NCBI GenBank assembly: GCA_022360535.1
Contig: JAKSCP010000093.1
Span: 1 to 14,231 of the forward strand
Source of the DNA: Pseudomonadales bacterium
GTDB taxonomy: Bacteria > Pseudomonadota > Gammaproteobacteria > Pseudomonadales > Pseudohongiellaceae
Direction: 5' to 3'
Length of the DNA stretch: 14,231 nucleotides
Positions 1 through 7,601 of the stretch are shown here, piece after piece. The notes beneath the pieces are model-generated. The model was not told the DNA's origin. It made no database searches and saw only the letters and a list, made by a program, of their open reading frames with translations. How positions within the stretch are numbered: the first letter of the stretch is position 1; each line of letters opens with the position of its first letter. The translations under genes were made by a program, and so were the position numbers.

Positions 1-16
1 CTGTCAGAGGAGACAG
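1..16. other. Short hairpin CTGTC-N6-GACAG downstream of the serine hydrolase
   Basis: A five-base inverted repeat lies 63 bases beyond the stop of the minus-strand serine hydrolase. It could be part of a terminator, but the T-run that would follow on the minus strand lies outside the window. It is short enough to be chance. Confidence 0.25.
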
Positions 17-78
17 TAAGCCACCCACTGTTTGTTCGACTACAGGCAAACCATTTAGTTACAGGCGACTCAAGCTGA

Positions 79-1344
79 TTAGCGTCGCTCCATAATGGCG
101 GCATCAACCAGTTGCGTGAAATTCTCCCTGAAGCCACCACCCCGAGAAGGGGAGACCTGGCCCATGATCACAGTGACCATATTTTGTTGTGGATCGATGA
201 AGTATCGGGTGCCTGCAGATCCGTCCCACCAGATCGTGCCTTCCGATACTGGCCAACTGTAAGCCTCGGCATCCATGACCAGATTGAAGCCGCCGAGAGT
301 CCAACCAGACCCTCGCCAATAGCCACTCTCACCAATCGGCATGGCGGCAGCTGGCACGCCATTTTGGTAGATCAACTCAGCGGTTTCAGGCTCGATTATT
401 CGGCGTCCGTTAAATTCGCCCTTGTCCAGAATCATTTGGGAAAAATTGACAAAATCCATCACGGTTGAAAGCAACCCTACCCCGCCTTCAATTAGTCTCG
501 GGCGCATTGTCCAGGGAACGGCTTCAATCCGATACGGCAGTAATCGACCATCCGTGGGGCGATACAACTCTGCTAAACGCTCTGCATCGTCGCCTTCTGC
601 CCAAAACATGGTGCTATTCATTTCCAATGGAAGAAAAACATTCTCTCGCAGGTAATCCTCAAATGGCTGACCTGACCAGACTTCTATCAGCTTGCCCAGG
701 ATGGTTGCATGAATGCCATAACGAAACGCAGTTCCCGGGTCATGAAAAAGAGGGACACGCGCTGCGTTATCCACCATCTCGTTCAGAGTGATATTTTTAT
801 CGCGCACCCGTTGTTCTCTATAAAGCCTGGATGATCGGCTACCAAGCCCGGACGTGTGGGTGAGTAAATGCGCAACCGTTATCTCGCCATTACGTAATCT
901 TGTTTGAGTAACGTCTGTGCTGTCCGCATCCAGCAAAACCTTTTGGGCTTCGAACTGCGGGAGATATTTGGTAATTGGGTCGTCGAGTTCGAATTTGCCT
1001 TGCTCATACAATTGCAACACGGCAAGGCTGGTGACCTCACGGGTCATCGAATAGATACGAAACAGCGCATCTTCCCGCATTGGGATTGCCTGCTCGATAT
1101 CCATTAATCCCAGTGCTTCGAAATACACGATCTTGCCGTCTCTCACTACTGCGGCTACCACGCCGGAGATATCGCCGTCATCGACATGTTGCTGTAGCCT
1201 TTCGGTGACGATTTCCAATCCAGCAGAAGATAGTCCAACGCTCTCTGGTGAAGCGAAACCAAGTGATTGTGCGTTTACCGTGCTACCACAGAACATAGCT
1301 GCAGCGAATAGGAAAGAGGTCTTGTATTTGTAAAGTCTATTCAT
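79..1344 (-). CDS. Exported serine hydrolase, beta-lactamase/esterase (class C-like) family, with altered SxxK motif
   Basis: The 421-residue protein has the fold signature of the beta-lactamase-related serine hydrolases (class C beta-lactamase, EstB-type esterases, D-aminopeptidases). The start at 1344 is chosen because it opens directly on a Sec signal peptide: basic MNRLYKYK, a hydrophobic stretch, and a probable cleavage after VNA (residue 26). An upstream in-frame ATG at 1386 would add 14 residues before it and is less likely. Visible motifs are FRIYSMTR (nucleophile Ser99), HTSGLG, FRYG (the Tyr of the YxN-like motif) and near the C-terminus WWDGSAGTRYFIDP, which replaces the KTG box. 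The family lysine of SxxK is Arg102 here, codon CGT at 1041-1039, so catalysis may be altered. The length is normal for the family. It lies 141 bp downstream of cysQ on the same strand. The substrate cannot be deduced; ester hydrolysis in the periplasm is the likeliest role if it is active. Confidence 0.88.
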   Translation of the reverse strand: MNRLYKYKTSFLFAAAMFCGSTVNAQSLGFASPESVGLSSAGLEIVTERLQQHVDDGDISGVVAAVVRDGKIVYFEALGLMDIEQAIPMREDALFRIYSMTREVTSLAVLQLYEQGKFELDDPITKYLPQFEAQKVLLDADSTDVTQTRLRNGEITVAHLLTHTSGLGSRSSRLYREQRVRDKNITLNEMVDNAARVPLFHDPGTAFRYGIHATILGKLIEVWSGQPFEDYLRENVFLPLEMNSTMFWAEGDDAERLAELYRPTDGRLLPYRIEAVPWTMRPRLIEGGVGLLSTVMDFVNFSQMILDKGEFNGRRIIEPETAELIYQNGVPAAAMPIGESGYWRGSGWTLGGFNLVMDAEAYSWPVSEGTIWWDGSAGTRYFIDPQQNMVTVIMGQVSPSRGGGFRENFTQLVDAAIMERR

Positions 1345-1485
1345 AAGGATTAGTTCACCCGCAGTAAAGAGAATCTGACAGGGCAAGAAACAAATGTGTT
1401 AAAGCCAGTCAGCACGCTATCGTGTTTACTTTGACCTGTCCAGAGAAGTGCCTTTAGTAGCGGCCCGGGAGAGACAGAAGGAGAA

Positions 1486-2313
1486 TCAGTTCAGGCCTGG
1501 CACCAGAAACGATGACCAATCGAAGTCGATACTGGCGACTGCCAAAAAGTGAGGATTGAGAATATCGTCCTTCTGATTATAACGAAGTGGTCGAAACTCA
1601 GTAGTCAGGACCTCCCCACCCGTAGCACGCAGGACGGCGTGGGCGGCAGCCGTATCCCATTCACTGGTAGGGGCCAGGCGCGGATAGAGATCAGCAGCAC
1701 CTTCCGCCAACAGGCACAGCTTGAGTGAGCTGCCCATGCTGACAACTGCGATATCTGAAAAGCGCGTTTCAATCTGCCTGATCAATCGGTCTACTAACTC
1801 CCCACGGTGGCTGCGGCTTGCTACCAGTCTCAGCTTGCCCCCGTTCTCGGGCCCGCCACTGACAGCAAGTTTCACCGGCTCGTCATCACCCACTTGTTTC
1901 CATGCGGCAGACACGACGGTACCGCCGAAATAGGAGGTCGAGGACACTGGGACATGGACCACACCCAACAAAGGTTCCCCGGCATCAATCAGTGCAATAT
2001 TGACGGTGAACTCGCCATTGCGATTGATGAACTCTTTGGTGCCATCCAGAGGATCAACCAGCCAGTAACGCTGCCAGCCTGAGCGCACTGGATAGGATGG
2101 TTGCTCTATTTCCTCGCTGAGTATCGGAATGGAGGCATCTAGTGTCTGTAACTGTTCAACAATCACAGCGTTAGCACGGCGATCAGCCACAGTGAGTGGT
2201 GAGTTGTCGTCCTTGACTGTGACATCGATTGGTCGATTATCATTGTATACCGACAGGATTTCTTCCCCCGCCGCTTGGCTGATAGCAACAACTGAGTCGA
2301 GTAAGCTACGCAT
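1486..2313 (-). CDS. cysQ: 3'(2'),5'-bisphosphate nucleotidase CysQ
   Basis: This cytoplasmic, Mg-dependent phosphatase converts adenosine 3',5'-bisphosphate (PAP, by-product of PAPS reduction in sulfate assimilation) to AMP plus phosphate. It belongs to the inositol monophosphatase superfamily, and its 275 residues match the usual CysQ length. Key motifs are visible: DDNSPLTVADRRAN (residues 35-48, the CysQ-type N-terminal signature), SEE at 66-68 supplying a metal-ligand Glu, the first metal-binding motif WLVDPLDGTKEF (84-95, D87 and D90) and the second motif SEWDTAAAHAV (218-228, D220). The ATG at 2313 gives a typical N-terminus (MRSLLDSVVAISQAAG), although no strong Shine-Dalgarno precedes it. 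It is divergent from yrfG across 73 bp. Nothing in the sequence suggests damage. Confidence 0.96.
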   Translation of the reverse strand: MRSLLDSVVAISQAAGEEILSVYNDNRPIDVTVKDDNSPLTVADRRANAVIVEQLQTLDASIPILSEEIEQPSYPVRSGWQRYWLVDPLDGTKEFINRNGEFTVNIALIDAGEPLLGVVHVPVSSTSYFGGTVVSAAWKQVGDDEPVKLAVSGGPENGGKLRLVASRSHRGELVDRLIRQIETRFSDIAVVSMGSSLKLCLLAEGAADLYPRLAPTSEWDTAAAHAVLRATGGEVLTTEFRPLRYNQKDDILNPHFLAVASIDFDWSSFLVPGLN

Positions 2314-2319
2314 AGGCTG

Positions 2320-2369
2320 TTACAATTTGGGTCCTGCGGTCCATAACTAAAACTGGTCCCGTCATTATA
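2320..2369. promoter_or_regulatory. Possible divergent promoters for yrfG and cysQ
   Basis: The 73-bp gap between the divergent starts should hold both promoters. For yrfG (+) a weak sigma70 match is TTACAA at 2320-2325, a 16-base spacer and CATAAC at 2342-2347. For cysQ (-) a perfect TATAAT hexamer reads on the minus strand at 2369-2364, but no good -35 box stands at the right distance from it. Both calls rest on consensus matching by eye only. Confidence 0.3.
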
Positions 2370-2386
2370 TAGAAGGGTCATTCTCA

Positions 2387-3070
2387 ATGCTGCCTTGGTC
2401 CAATATAGACACTGTTATGTTCGATATGGACGGCACGTTATTGGATCTGCATTTCGATAACTACTTCTGGCTTAAGCTGGTTCCTAAGCACTACAGCGAA
2501 AAACATGGCGTTTCAGAAGCGGAAGCGCTAAATCACGTGCGGCTGAAATATTCTGAAGTACATGGCACATTAGATTGGTACTGCATCGACTACTGGGTAG
2601 ATGAGCTGAAACTCGACATTCCAAAAATGAAACACAGCATCACTCACAAGATAGTCATCCGCCCAAATGTAGAACGCATGCTGGAAGCACTGCATGTTCT
2701 GGGCAAGCGTGTCTTGCTTATCACTAACGCTCACCCCATGAGTCTCGACTTGAAGATGCAGCACACCGGCATCGCAGAATACTTCCATCAATGCATCAGC
2801 TCCCATAGGCTGCAACTGGCCAAGGAAAACCATGGATTCTGGGAAACCTTAAAAGACATGGAGCCCTACGAACCAGAACGCACGGTACTGTTTGATGACA
2901 ATTTGAATGTGCTGCGGCAGGCTAAAAGAGAAGGAATTGCGCACCTGTGGGCAATCAGGCAGCCCGACAGCCAACAACCCGCCGTTGAAGCTGCTGAATT
3001 CCCTCAGGTTGACGACTTCAGCGCCATCATTCCTATCCAAACCAACTCTACCGACCAAGATATCCGTTAG
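2387..3070 (+). CDS. yrfG: GMP/IMP 5'-nucleotidase YrfG (HAD superfamily)
   Basis: This 227-residue haloacid-dehalogenase-type phosphatase matches YrfG of gammaproteobacteria, which dephosphorylates GMP and IMP. The HAD motifs are in order: motif I FDMDGTLLD with nucleophile D13 and acid/base D15; motif II LITNAHP with T113; the motif III lysine K146 in LAKENHGFW; and motif IV LFDDN with D170 and D171. The helical cap lies between motifs I and II. The N-terminal sequence, with a Leu-Asp-Leu-His-Phe-Asp-Asn-Tyr-Phe-Trp run after motif I, is characteristic of the YrfG family. AAGGG sits 9 bases before the ATG. In E. coli the next gene is hslR; here hslR is about 10.8 kb away. The last 30 residues or so look variable and are probably a disordered tail. 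Confidence 0.94.
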   Translation: MLPWSNIDTVMFDMDGTLLDLHFDNYFWLKLVPKHYSEKHGVSEAEALNHVRLKYSEVHGTLDWYCIDYWVDELKLDIPKMKHSITHKIVIRPNVERMLEALHVLGKRVLLITNAHPMSLDLKMQHTGIAEYFHQCISSHRLQLAKENHGFWETLKDMEPYEPERTVLFDDNLNVLRQAKREGIAHLWAIRQPDSQQPAVEAAEFPQVDDFSAIIPIQTNSTDQDIR

Positions 3071-3114
3071 ATAGTGCTAATCGTGCTCCTGCTGAGAAGC
3101 CGCGCTGTCTGCTA

Positions 3115-3126
3115 GCTCGATCGAGC
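3115..3126. repeat. Perfect 12-bp palindrome GCTCGATCGAGC
   Basis: A perfect palindrome lies in the gap between yrfG and the small ORF. It is too short, and lacks a following T-run, to be called a terminator. Its role is unknown. Confidence 0.4.
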
Positions 3127-3173
3127 ATAAGGATTTCCAGCCCGAAGTTTCAGGATTTACCTGATGTGTTTCG

Positions 3174-3539
3174 ATGAGTTCCCTTCCTAACATCGAAATA
3201 CAAGATGGATTCTTCGGAGTACTACAGATGAATTTAGGCAAACGAGACAAACACAAGCAGACTAATGCCGAGCACGGTAAGGAACTGGTCGACAGGCACC
3301 CAATTTTCATAGACGGTGTTCATAGCTTCAGATTCGAGGATGATTGTGTGCTAATCGATCTGTTTGTCCTGAAATCCACCGCCGAAGATCAGTTCGGTCG
3401 AGAGAGGGCTGCACAATTGAAAATACCTCTATGTCAATTCTGCTATTTCGCAAAAACCATGGCACGACTCGCTAGCCAGCTACCTCTAGAGACTCAACAA
3501 ACCCGGAGAGCTGAGCTGGCGCTCATACAAACACAATAA
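3174..3539 (+). CDS. Small hypothetical protein, 121 residues
   Basis: I do not recognise this protein. The frame is open from an in-frame TGA at 3162 to TAA at 3537, and ATG 3174 is its first start; a second ATG at 3228 would give 103 residues. No clear ribosome-binding site precedes either. The product looks soluble: a hydrophilic Lys/His-rich N-terminus, then a probable beta hairpin around FIDGVHSFRFEDDCVLIDLF (residues 44-63), then a helix with a Cys-x-x-Cys (PLCQFCYF) and an Ala/Leu-rich segment. There is no signal peptide or membrane helix. The alternating-hydrophobic strand and ordinary codon use make a real gene more likely than a chance ORF. It lies 103 bp after yrfG on the same strand and converges with the hybrid kinase, so it could be transcribed with yrfG. 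The opposing 77-codon minus-strand frame over 3077-3310 looks random. Confidence 0.5.
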   Translation: MSSLPNIEIQDGFFGVLQMNLGKRDKHKQTNAEHGKELVDRHPIFIDGVHSFRFEDDCVLIDLFVLKSTAEDQFGRERAAQLKIPLCQFCYFAKTMARLASQLPLETQQTRRAELALIQTQ

Positions 3540-3564
3540 AACGCGTACTCCAGACCCGCCAGAT

Positions 3565-6030
3565 TTAGGTTGACTGCATTAACCTGGCAACTGAAAAGCT
3601 CAGCCTGCTCAGACTTTCCTCAATATCAACTCGGCCCTGCTGTATATTGTGTTCGATCTCATGCGCGCAGGCAGCCAACTCACTGGCACCGACCATGCCT
3701 GCGCTTCCTTTGATGCCATGGACAATTTGCTTGAATTCATCTTCTGAGGTTGAGCCATTCACCCGGGAGAGCCGGGTATTTGTTTCGCTTGCCAGGTCTT
3801 TCAGCAGCCTCTTGTAGAGCGCCTCGTCACCATTAAATCGTTCCACTGCACCGTTGGCGTCGATTACAGGCACCGACTGAGCGTTTACGCGTTCACCCAG
3901 TCTCTGCAGCGCAGAGTAAAGGCTATGAGGTTGAAATGGCTTAACAATAAAGTCGGTCATGCCAGCTTCGCGCGCAAGTTGGCGATCTTCGTCGAACGCA
4001 CTGGCGGTCATGGCAATGATGGGAAGTTGCTCGGGGGTAAAATCATATCGAAGCAGTCTTGTGGCTGCATGACCGTCCATGATCGGCATCTGCACATCCA
4101 TAAGTACGCCATCGAACTCATTCGCGCGTACCGCTTCAATCGCTTCTCTACCATTGGAAGCAAGTTGAACTTCCACACCCGCTCTTTCAAGTAACTCTTC
4201 GGCTACTTGCTGATTCACATGTGAATCGTCCACCACTAACACACGCAGCCCGGAAAGGTCGGTGGGAAACTGTGCATTGGCGGCTTCTTCAACCACTTTT
4301 TGATCGGCAAGTTGAAAGCTGAGTATAAATAGGAACAGGCTCCCCTGGCCTTCGGTGCTTATCAACTGAATTTCGCTACCCATCCGTGTCACGAGTTGTT
4401 GGGAAATAGCGAGCCCAAGACCGGTTCCACCGAACTGCCTTGTAGTCGAAGAATCGACTTGAGAGAAGGCATGGAAAAGTGTCTTTTGTTGCTCTGCAGG
4501 AATACCAATTCCCGTGTCCGCCACAGAGAATTCTACCTTGGCCTCGGATTCATCAACTGATACAACGCGGACAACCAGCTTCACATGGCCCTCCCGAGTG
4601 AACTTTACTGCGTTTCCAGTCAGATTCGTTAACACCTGGGTAAGTCGCAATGAATCCCCAACTATCAGTTTATCCAGAGGATCGACTTCAACGACAAAAT
4701 CCAGACCTTTCTGTGTGGCATTGGCCCCAATAACCGATCGAATATTTTCAACAACTTCGTGCAATGAAAAAGGGGCAAGTTCAAACTCGAGTCGTTCTGA
4801 CTCAATTCTTGAAATATCGAGCACATCATCGATAAGAGTCTGTAACAGTCCGGCAGACGCCATAGCCTTATCGACATAGTCTTGTTGTTGTTTGTCGAGG
4901 TCAGTACGTTTTAACAATTCCAGCAGTCCCGATATCCCATGCAGCGGTGTGCGTAATTCATGACTGACATTCGCAAAAAACCTGGTCTTGGCTTCCATGG
5001 ACTCCCGCGTCGCTTTTTCGGCGGCCTTGCGTTCAGAAATGTCCAGTAACATCAAGGCGTATCCCAACCGGCCCACCCTGTCATTTGCGATTTCGGAAAT
5101 CCTGACCAGATAGTAGCGTTCCTCTCCTTTGCCGCAGTCTTCGGCTATGTAGTATTCCCATTCATCTCCATCATCAAGCTCTGTTTCTTTCGACTCTGGA
5201 ATAATGTTGTCCAGTTGATCGCCTATCTTGGCAGTGGGAAAAATAGCCATCGCATGCGGGTTTATCCCAAGTACTTTTCGATCGTGGTTTACAACTATCA
5301 TTCCCACGTTGATGTTTTCGATAACCAGGCGTTGTGCTACACGAAGCACATCTAAAACACGAAATTGAAACACTGCGATGGCAAAAACCATCGAAGCCAC
5401 ACAGAGACCCAATACGACGGGATCCAGCTTTATTGAGAATCGAACTCCTGACTGCGCAACAAACCACCCAATTGCAGGCAGCAATGCGGCGAAAATCAGA
5501 ATGATGCTGCGATTTCGGTAGAATCTGGCCTTCCTGGAATGCACAGCGAAAAACACAATGCTGGCAGGCACCAGTGACAATGCCGGAACGCTGTAAAGGG
5601 GGTAGAGTGAACCATGGACTACAGAAACTTCGAGTTGTCCTGGTTCAAGAAAAAATGAATTCCAGAACAAACCATGCCAGTTGTTGGTCAAGGCAAGGAT
5701 CAGTATCGTGACACTCCAGCCAATCCCCAGTCTATAGACGGTCGGTGTCAGCCAGCGCCTGTTGTCAGTGAGAACGATGCAAAGTACCAACCAGAGTATG
5801 TTAGTTGCCGGGGCAACGAAGTACTTCACATGCACCCAAAATACTTTCGCCTCCAACCCCGGACTGATCAGCTCAAGAATGTAGAGTACTACCCAGAGAG
5901 TTTGAGCAATCATCAACCAGCTAAATTCTTTCGCAGCAGGGATATCGCGACGAAAATAACCGTAGGCAGCCATTGACGCCATCACAATCGCAGAAAGAAC
6001 GAATGGAAGTATGGCTGGATGAAAAGTCAT
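3565..6030 (-). CDS. Tripartite hybrid sensor histidine kinase (7TM-PAS-HisKA-HATPase-REC-HPt)
   Basis: This is an 821-residue inner-membrane sensor kinase. Residues 1-230 hold about seven hydrophobic helices resembling the 7TM sensory region found at the N-terminus of some histidine kinases; the signal is unknown. A PAS-like segment spans about 231-335. The HisKA domain carries the H box ANVSHELRTP with phospho-acceptor H357. The ATPase domain shows the N box NLTGNAVKFT (N473), G1 DTGIGIP and G2 GGTGLGLAIS. The REC domain (about 595-710) has acidic D601/D602, phospho-acceptor D645 in LMDVQMP and K697 in VKPF. The C-terminal HPt domain carries H771 in VHGIKGSAGMVGA. All catalytic residues are present. 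The layout parallels BarA, EvgS and BvgS, which pass phosphate from HPt to a separate NarL-type regulator; such a regulator lies 49 bp upstream in the same operon. No strong Shine-Dalgarno precedes ATG 6030, so translation may depend on the upstream gene. Confidence 0.95.
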   Translation of the reverse strand: MTFHPAILPFVLSAIVMASMAAYGYFRRDIPAAKEFSWLMIAQTLWVVLYILELISPGLEAKVFWVHVKYFVAPATNILWLVLCIVLTDNRRWLTPTVYRLGIGWSVTILILALTNNWHGLFWNSFFLEPGQLEVSVVHGSLYPLYSVPALSLVPASIVFFAVHSRKARFYRNRSIILIFAALLPAIGWFVAQSGVRFSIKLDPVVLGLCVASMVFAIAVFQFRVLDVLRVAQRLVIENINVGMIVVNHDRKVLGINPHAMAIFPTAKIGDQLDNIIPESKETELDDGDEWEYYIAEDCGKGEERYYLVRISEIANDRVGRLGYALMLLDISERKAAEKATRESMEAKTRFFANVSHELRTPLHGISGLLELLKRTDLDKQQQDYVDKAMASAGLLQTLIDDVLDISRIESERLEFELAPFSLHEVVENIRSVIGANATQKGLDFVVEVDPLDKLIVGDSLRLTQVLTNLTGNAVKFTREGHVKLVVRVVSVDESEAKVEFSVADTGIGIPAEQQKTLFHAFSQVDSSTTRQFGGTGLGLAISQQLVTRMGSEIQLISTEGQGSLFLFILSFQLADQKVVEEAANAQFPTDLSGLRVLVVDDSHVNQQVAEELLERAGVEVQLASNGREAIEAVRANEFDGVLMDVQMPIMDGHAATRLLRYDFTPEQLPIIAMTASAFDEDRQLAREAGMTDFIVKPFQPHSLYSALQRLGERVNAQSVPVIDANGAVERFNGDEALYKRLLKDLASETNTRLSRVNGSTSEDEFKQIVHGIKGSAGMVGASELAACAHEIEHNIQQGRVDIEESLSRLSFSVARLMQST

Positions 6031-6079
6031 GGAAATTGGATTTACCGAATTGCTGGCGGCGAAGTAAATTAGCTCTAAG

Positions 6080-6733
6080 TTAACCGTCCAAAGACGTAAT
6101 ACCCTCTCTGATCGCGTACTTTGTCAAACCCGCTACGTTGCGGATTTCCAGCTTATCCATTATGCGCTTACGGTGACTCTCCACAGTTTTGACACTTAAA
6201 TGAAGCTGTTCCCCTATTTGGCTGGTGCTTTGCCCTTCTGCGATAAGTTGAAGTACCTCTCGTTCCCGAGATGAAAGTGCTGGAGATTGGGGCTTCACGT
6301 CGCCCGACAATATGGAGACATAGTCATTGACAATGACTCCCGCTACTTCCGGGCTTACATAGACTCTCCCTCTTTTAACAGTACGAATGGCAAGTACCAG
6401 TTCTTTTCCCGCACACTCTTTTAGCAAATAGCCTGATGCGCCTGCCTGCAACATACCCTTCACGAATTGCTCATCGGAATGACTGGAAAGAGCTACTACT
6501 TTGATATTGCTCCCCATTTCCACAATACGACGAGTAGCATCAATTCCATTGAGATCTGGCATAGAAACATCCATCACGATGAGATCGGGCTGTAACTTAC
6601 GTGCCAGGGCTATGGTGTCGCGACCATTACCACATTCTCCAACGACCTCAATTCCAGGGTCGGCAGACAGCATCGCGATTAAGCCTTCGCGCACGATTCG
6701 ATGATCGTCTGCAAGAATTACTTGCATAGTCAT
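6080..6733 (-). CDS. NarL/FixJ-family response regulator (REC-LuxR HTH)
   Basis: This is a DNA-binding response regulator of 217 residues, the usual NarL/UvrY/EvgA length. The REC domain has the acidic pair D9/D10 (LADDH), phospho-acceptor D55 in LIVMDVSMPDLNG, the switch S83 and K105 in YLLKE. The LuxR-type helix-turn-helix spans 153-217 and shows LSSREREVLQLIAEG and the recognition segment LSVKTVESHRKRIMDKL. The start at 6733 is chosen because the REC domain begins at once and AGGAG lies 11 bases before it. ATG 6727, with AGGA at 8 bases, is equally possible. The frame stays open to 6805, but that extension encodes a tandem ISNTV-SNTV repeat and no family sequence, so it is probably promoter DNA. 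It is the first gene of an operon with the hybrid kinase, whose HPt H771 is its likely phosphodonor (inference from EvgSA/BarA-UvrY precedent). Confidence 0.94.
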   Translation of the reverse strand: MTMQVILADDHRIVREGLIAMLSADPGIEVVGECGNGRDTIALARKLQPDLIVMDVSMPDLNGIDATRRIVEMGSNIKVVALSSHSDEQFVKGMLQAGASGYLLKECAGKELVLAIRTVKRGRVYVSPEVAGVIVNDYVSILSGDVKPQSPALSSREREVLQLIAEGQSTSQIGEQLHLSVKTVESHRKRIMDKLEIRNVAGLTKYAIREGITSLDG

Positions 6734-6768
6734 ATTCCTACAAACTCCTAATGCTGACCTATCGTGCA

Positions 6769-6792
6769 CAGTATTTGAAACGGTATTCGAAA
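6769..6792. repeat. 12-bp tandem direct repeat upstream of the response regulator
   Basis: CAGTATTTGAAA (6769-6780) is followed at once by CGGTATTCGAAA (6781-6792), 10 of 12 bases identical. The repeats lie 36 to 59 bases upstream of ATG 6733, where an operator or core promoter would be expected. A role as a regulator-binding site is inference. Confidence 0.45.
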
Positions 6793-7239
6793 TAGTAACC
6801 AACACTCACAGTTCCGCCAATCATTCCTGAATCCCGAGCCGAACGCTTTGATCGCTCTACTTATCAATCAGCTCTTACCTTCTACCATCACCGCCGCTGC
6901 ACCTCAGCACCGCTACCAGCCATCTTCTGGCAGACCTTCATGAAATAGGGACACGCAGCATTTAGAGCTGGAAGAAATTAGCGAATTACCTTAAGGCTTA
7001 GTATCAGGGAATCCCTTAACTCACTTGGGAAAATCCCCCAGCCACCAAAGGAATTCTGTGATCACCCTCGCACTTCTTATTCAGCGTTTCTCTTGGCCTC
7101 CCACCAGGCCCTTCCGCTTGTAAGGAACATGCCACTGCCAAATAAGGGATACCCGGATTTTTATCATCAAGCCAGCAGCGTATCTTCGCGCGCCAGTGAG
7201 TGGTCTTTGATCGAGGGCCCTCGTGAATATGAACGAATT

Positions 7240-7257
7240 AACGTTGTAAAAACGTTG
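7240..7257. repeat. Paired AACGTTG direct repeat, 11-bp period
   Basis: AACGTTG occurs at 7240-7246 and again at 7251-7257, 11 bases apart start to start, which is about one helical turn. Each copy contains the palindrome AACGTT. This geometry would put two protein subunits on one face of the DNA. An operator role is inference. Confidence 0.4.
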
Positions 7258-7300
7258 CAGGTGGAAAAACTCTAAACAGAATTACAGTTTCAAAAATGAA

Positions 7301-7402
7301 ATGTCTGCAATAAACCTGTTGATCTGTCAGTGAAACCATTGTCTGGCACTGAATATGGCTGACATGACTCTCTGTAATTTATGTCACGTAGAGTGTAGAC
7401 AT
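7301..7402. promoter_or_regulatory. Cluster of ATGTC/GACAT half-sites and interrupted palindromes
   Basis: Within 102 bases there are four copies of ATGTC or its complement GACAT: 7301-7305, 7361-7365, 7381-7385 and 7398-7402. Two of them form TGACAT-N15-ATGTCA (7360-7386). A neighbouring palindrome is TCAGTG-N14-CACTGA (7327-7352). The cluster lies 200 to 300 bases upstream of the giant gene. It could be an upstream activator-binding region; the neighbouring LuxR-type regulator is the obvious candidate, but I have no binding data. Confidence 0.4.
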
Positions 7403-7522
7403 CGAATTTCAGTATAAATCCCGCCGCAAAAATCAGGTGCCTTAAAGAGCACTGCCGTTGATTCAGTTCTAAACGCCAAGTTCTTCACAGCCGAGAGTCG
7501 CGCTGCTCGAACGTACTGGATT

Positions 7523-7544
7523 TTCACACTAAACCAGTTGTGAA
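7523..7544. repeat. Interrupted palindrome TTCACA-N10-TGTGAA near the giant gene start
   Basis: Six-base perfect arms are separated by 10 bases. The element ends 57 bases before ATG 7602. The half-site order is opposite to the CRP consensus TGTGA-N6-TCACA, so it is not called a CRP site. It may be an operator or a small hairpin in the 5' untranslated RNA. Confidence 0.35.
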
Positions 7545-7587
7545 GATCAGGTCTAACTTTGGCTTCCATTTAGAGCAATGAAATTAA

Positions 7588-7594
7588 AAAGGGA
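7588..7594 (+). promoter_or_regulatory. Ribosome-binding site favouring start 7602
   Basis: AAAGGGA ends 7 bases before ATG 7602. The alternative in-frame ATG at 7578 has only GAG at 2 bases distance, too close for efficient initiation. This decides the start of the giant gene. Confidence 0.55.
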
Positions 7595-7601
7595 TATCAC
7601 T

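Larger units (their letters stand above)
6734..7601. other. Long divergent intergenic region (868 bp) between the two-component operon and the giant gene
   Basis: I see no convincing gene here. The frame at 7093-7275 begins with TTG and encodes an unremarkable 60-residue peptide, and a minus-strand frame at 7384-7569 has no family features. The left third (about 6806-7080) shows little apart from short palindromes such as CCTTAAGG (6990-6997). The right half carries the repeat clusters listed separately: AACGTTG direct repeats, an ATGTC/GACAT cluster and three interrupted palindromes. Promoters for both directions must lie here, but no sigma70 pair was strong enough to call. The closest -10 match on the plus strand is TGTAAT at 7373-7378, without a good -35. 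Confidence 0.6.

Noticed and set aside
465..791. Plus-strand 108-codon frame opposite the serine hydrolase
   Set aside because: It is antisense to a protein with clear family motifs and its translation shows no pattern of its own.
6080..6805. Longer 241-residue form of the response regulator
   Set aside because: The 24 extra residues are not typical of the NarL family, lie over a tandem DNA repeat, and are bypassed by ATGs at 6733 and 6727 with ribosome-binding sites.
7093..7275. 60-codon open frame in the divergent intergenic region
   Set aside because: It starts with TTG. The internal ATG at 7129 has an AAGGA only 2 bases away, and the peptide shows no family feature or signal. It overlaps the AACGTTG repeats.
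7344..7360. Sigma54-like promoter (TGGCAC ... GGC)
   Set aside because: The spacing between the GG and GC elements is one base too long and the downstream TTGC is not matched.
7523..7544. CRP-binding site
   Set aside because: The half-sites are in the reverse order (TTCACA then TGTGAA) with a 10-base spacer, not TGTGA-N6-TCACA.
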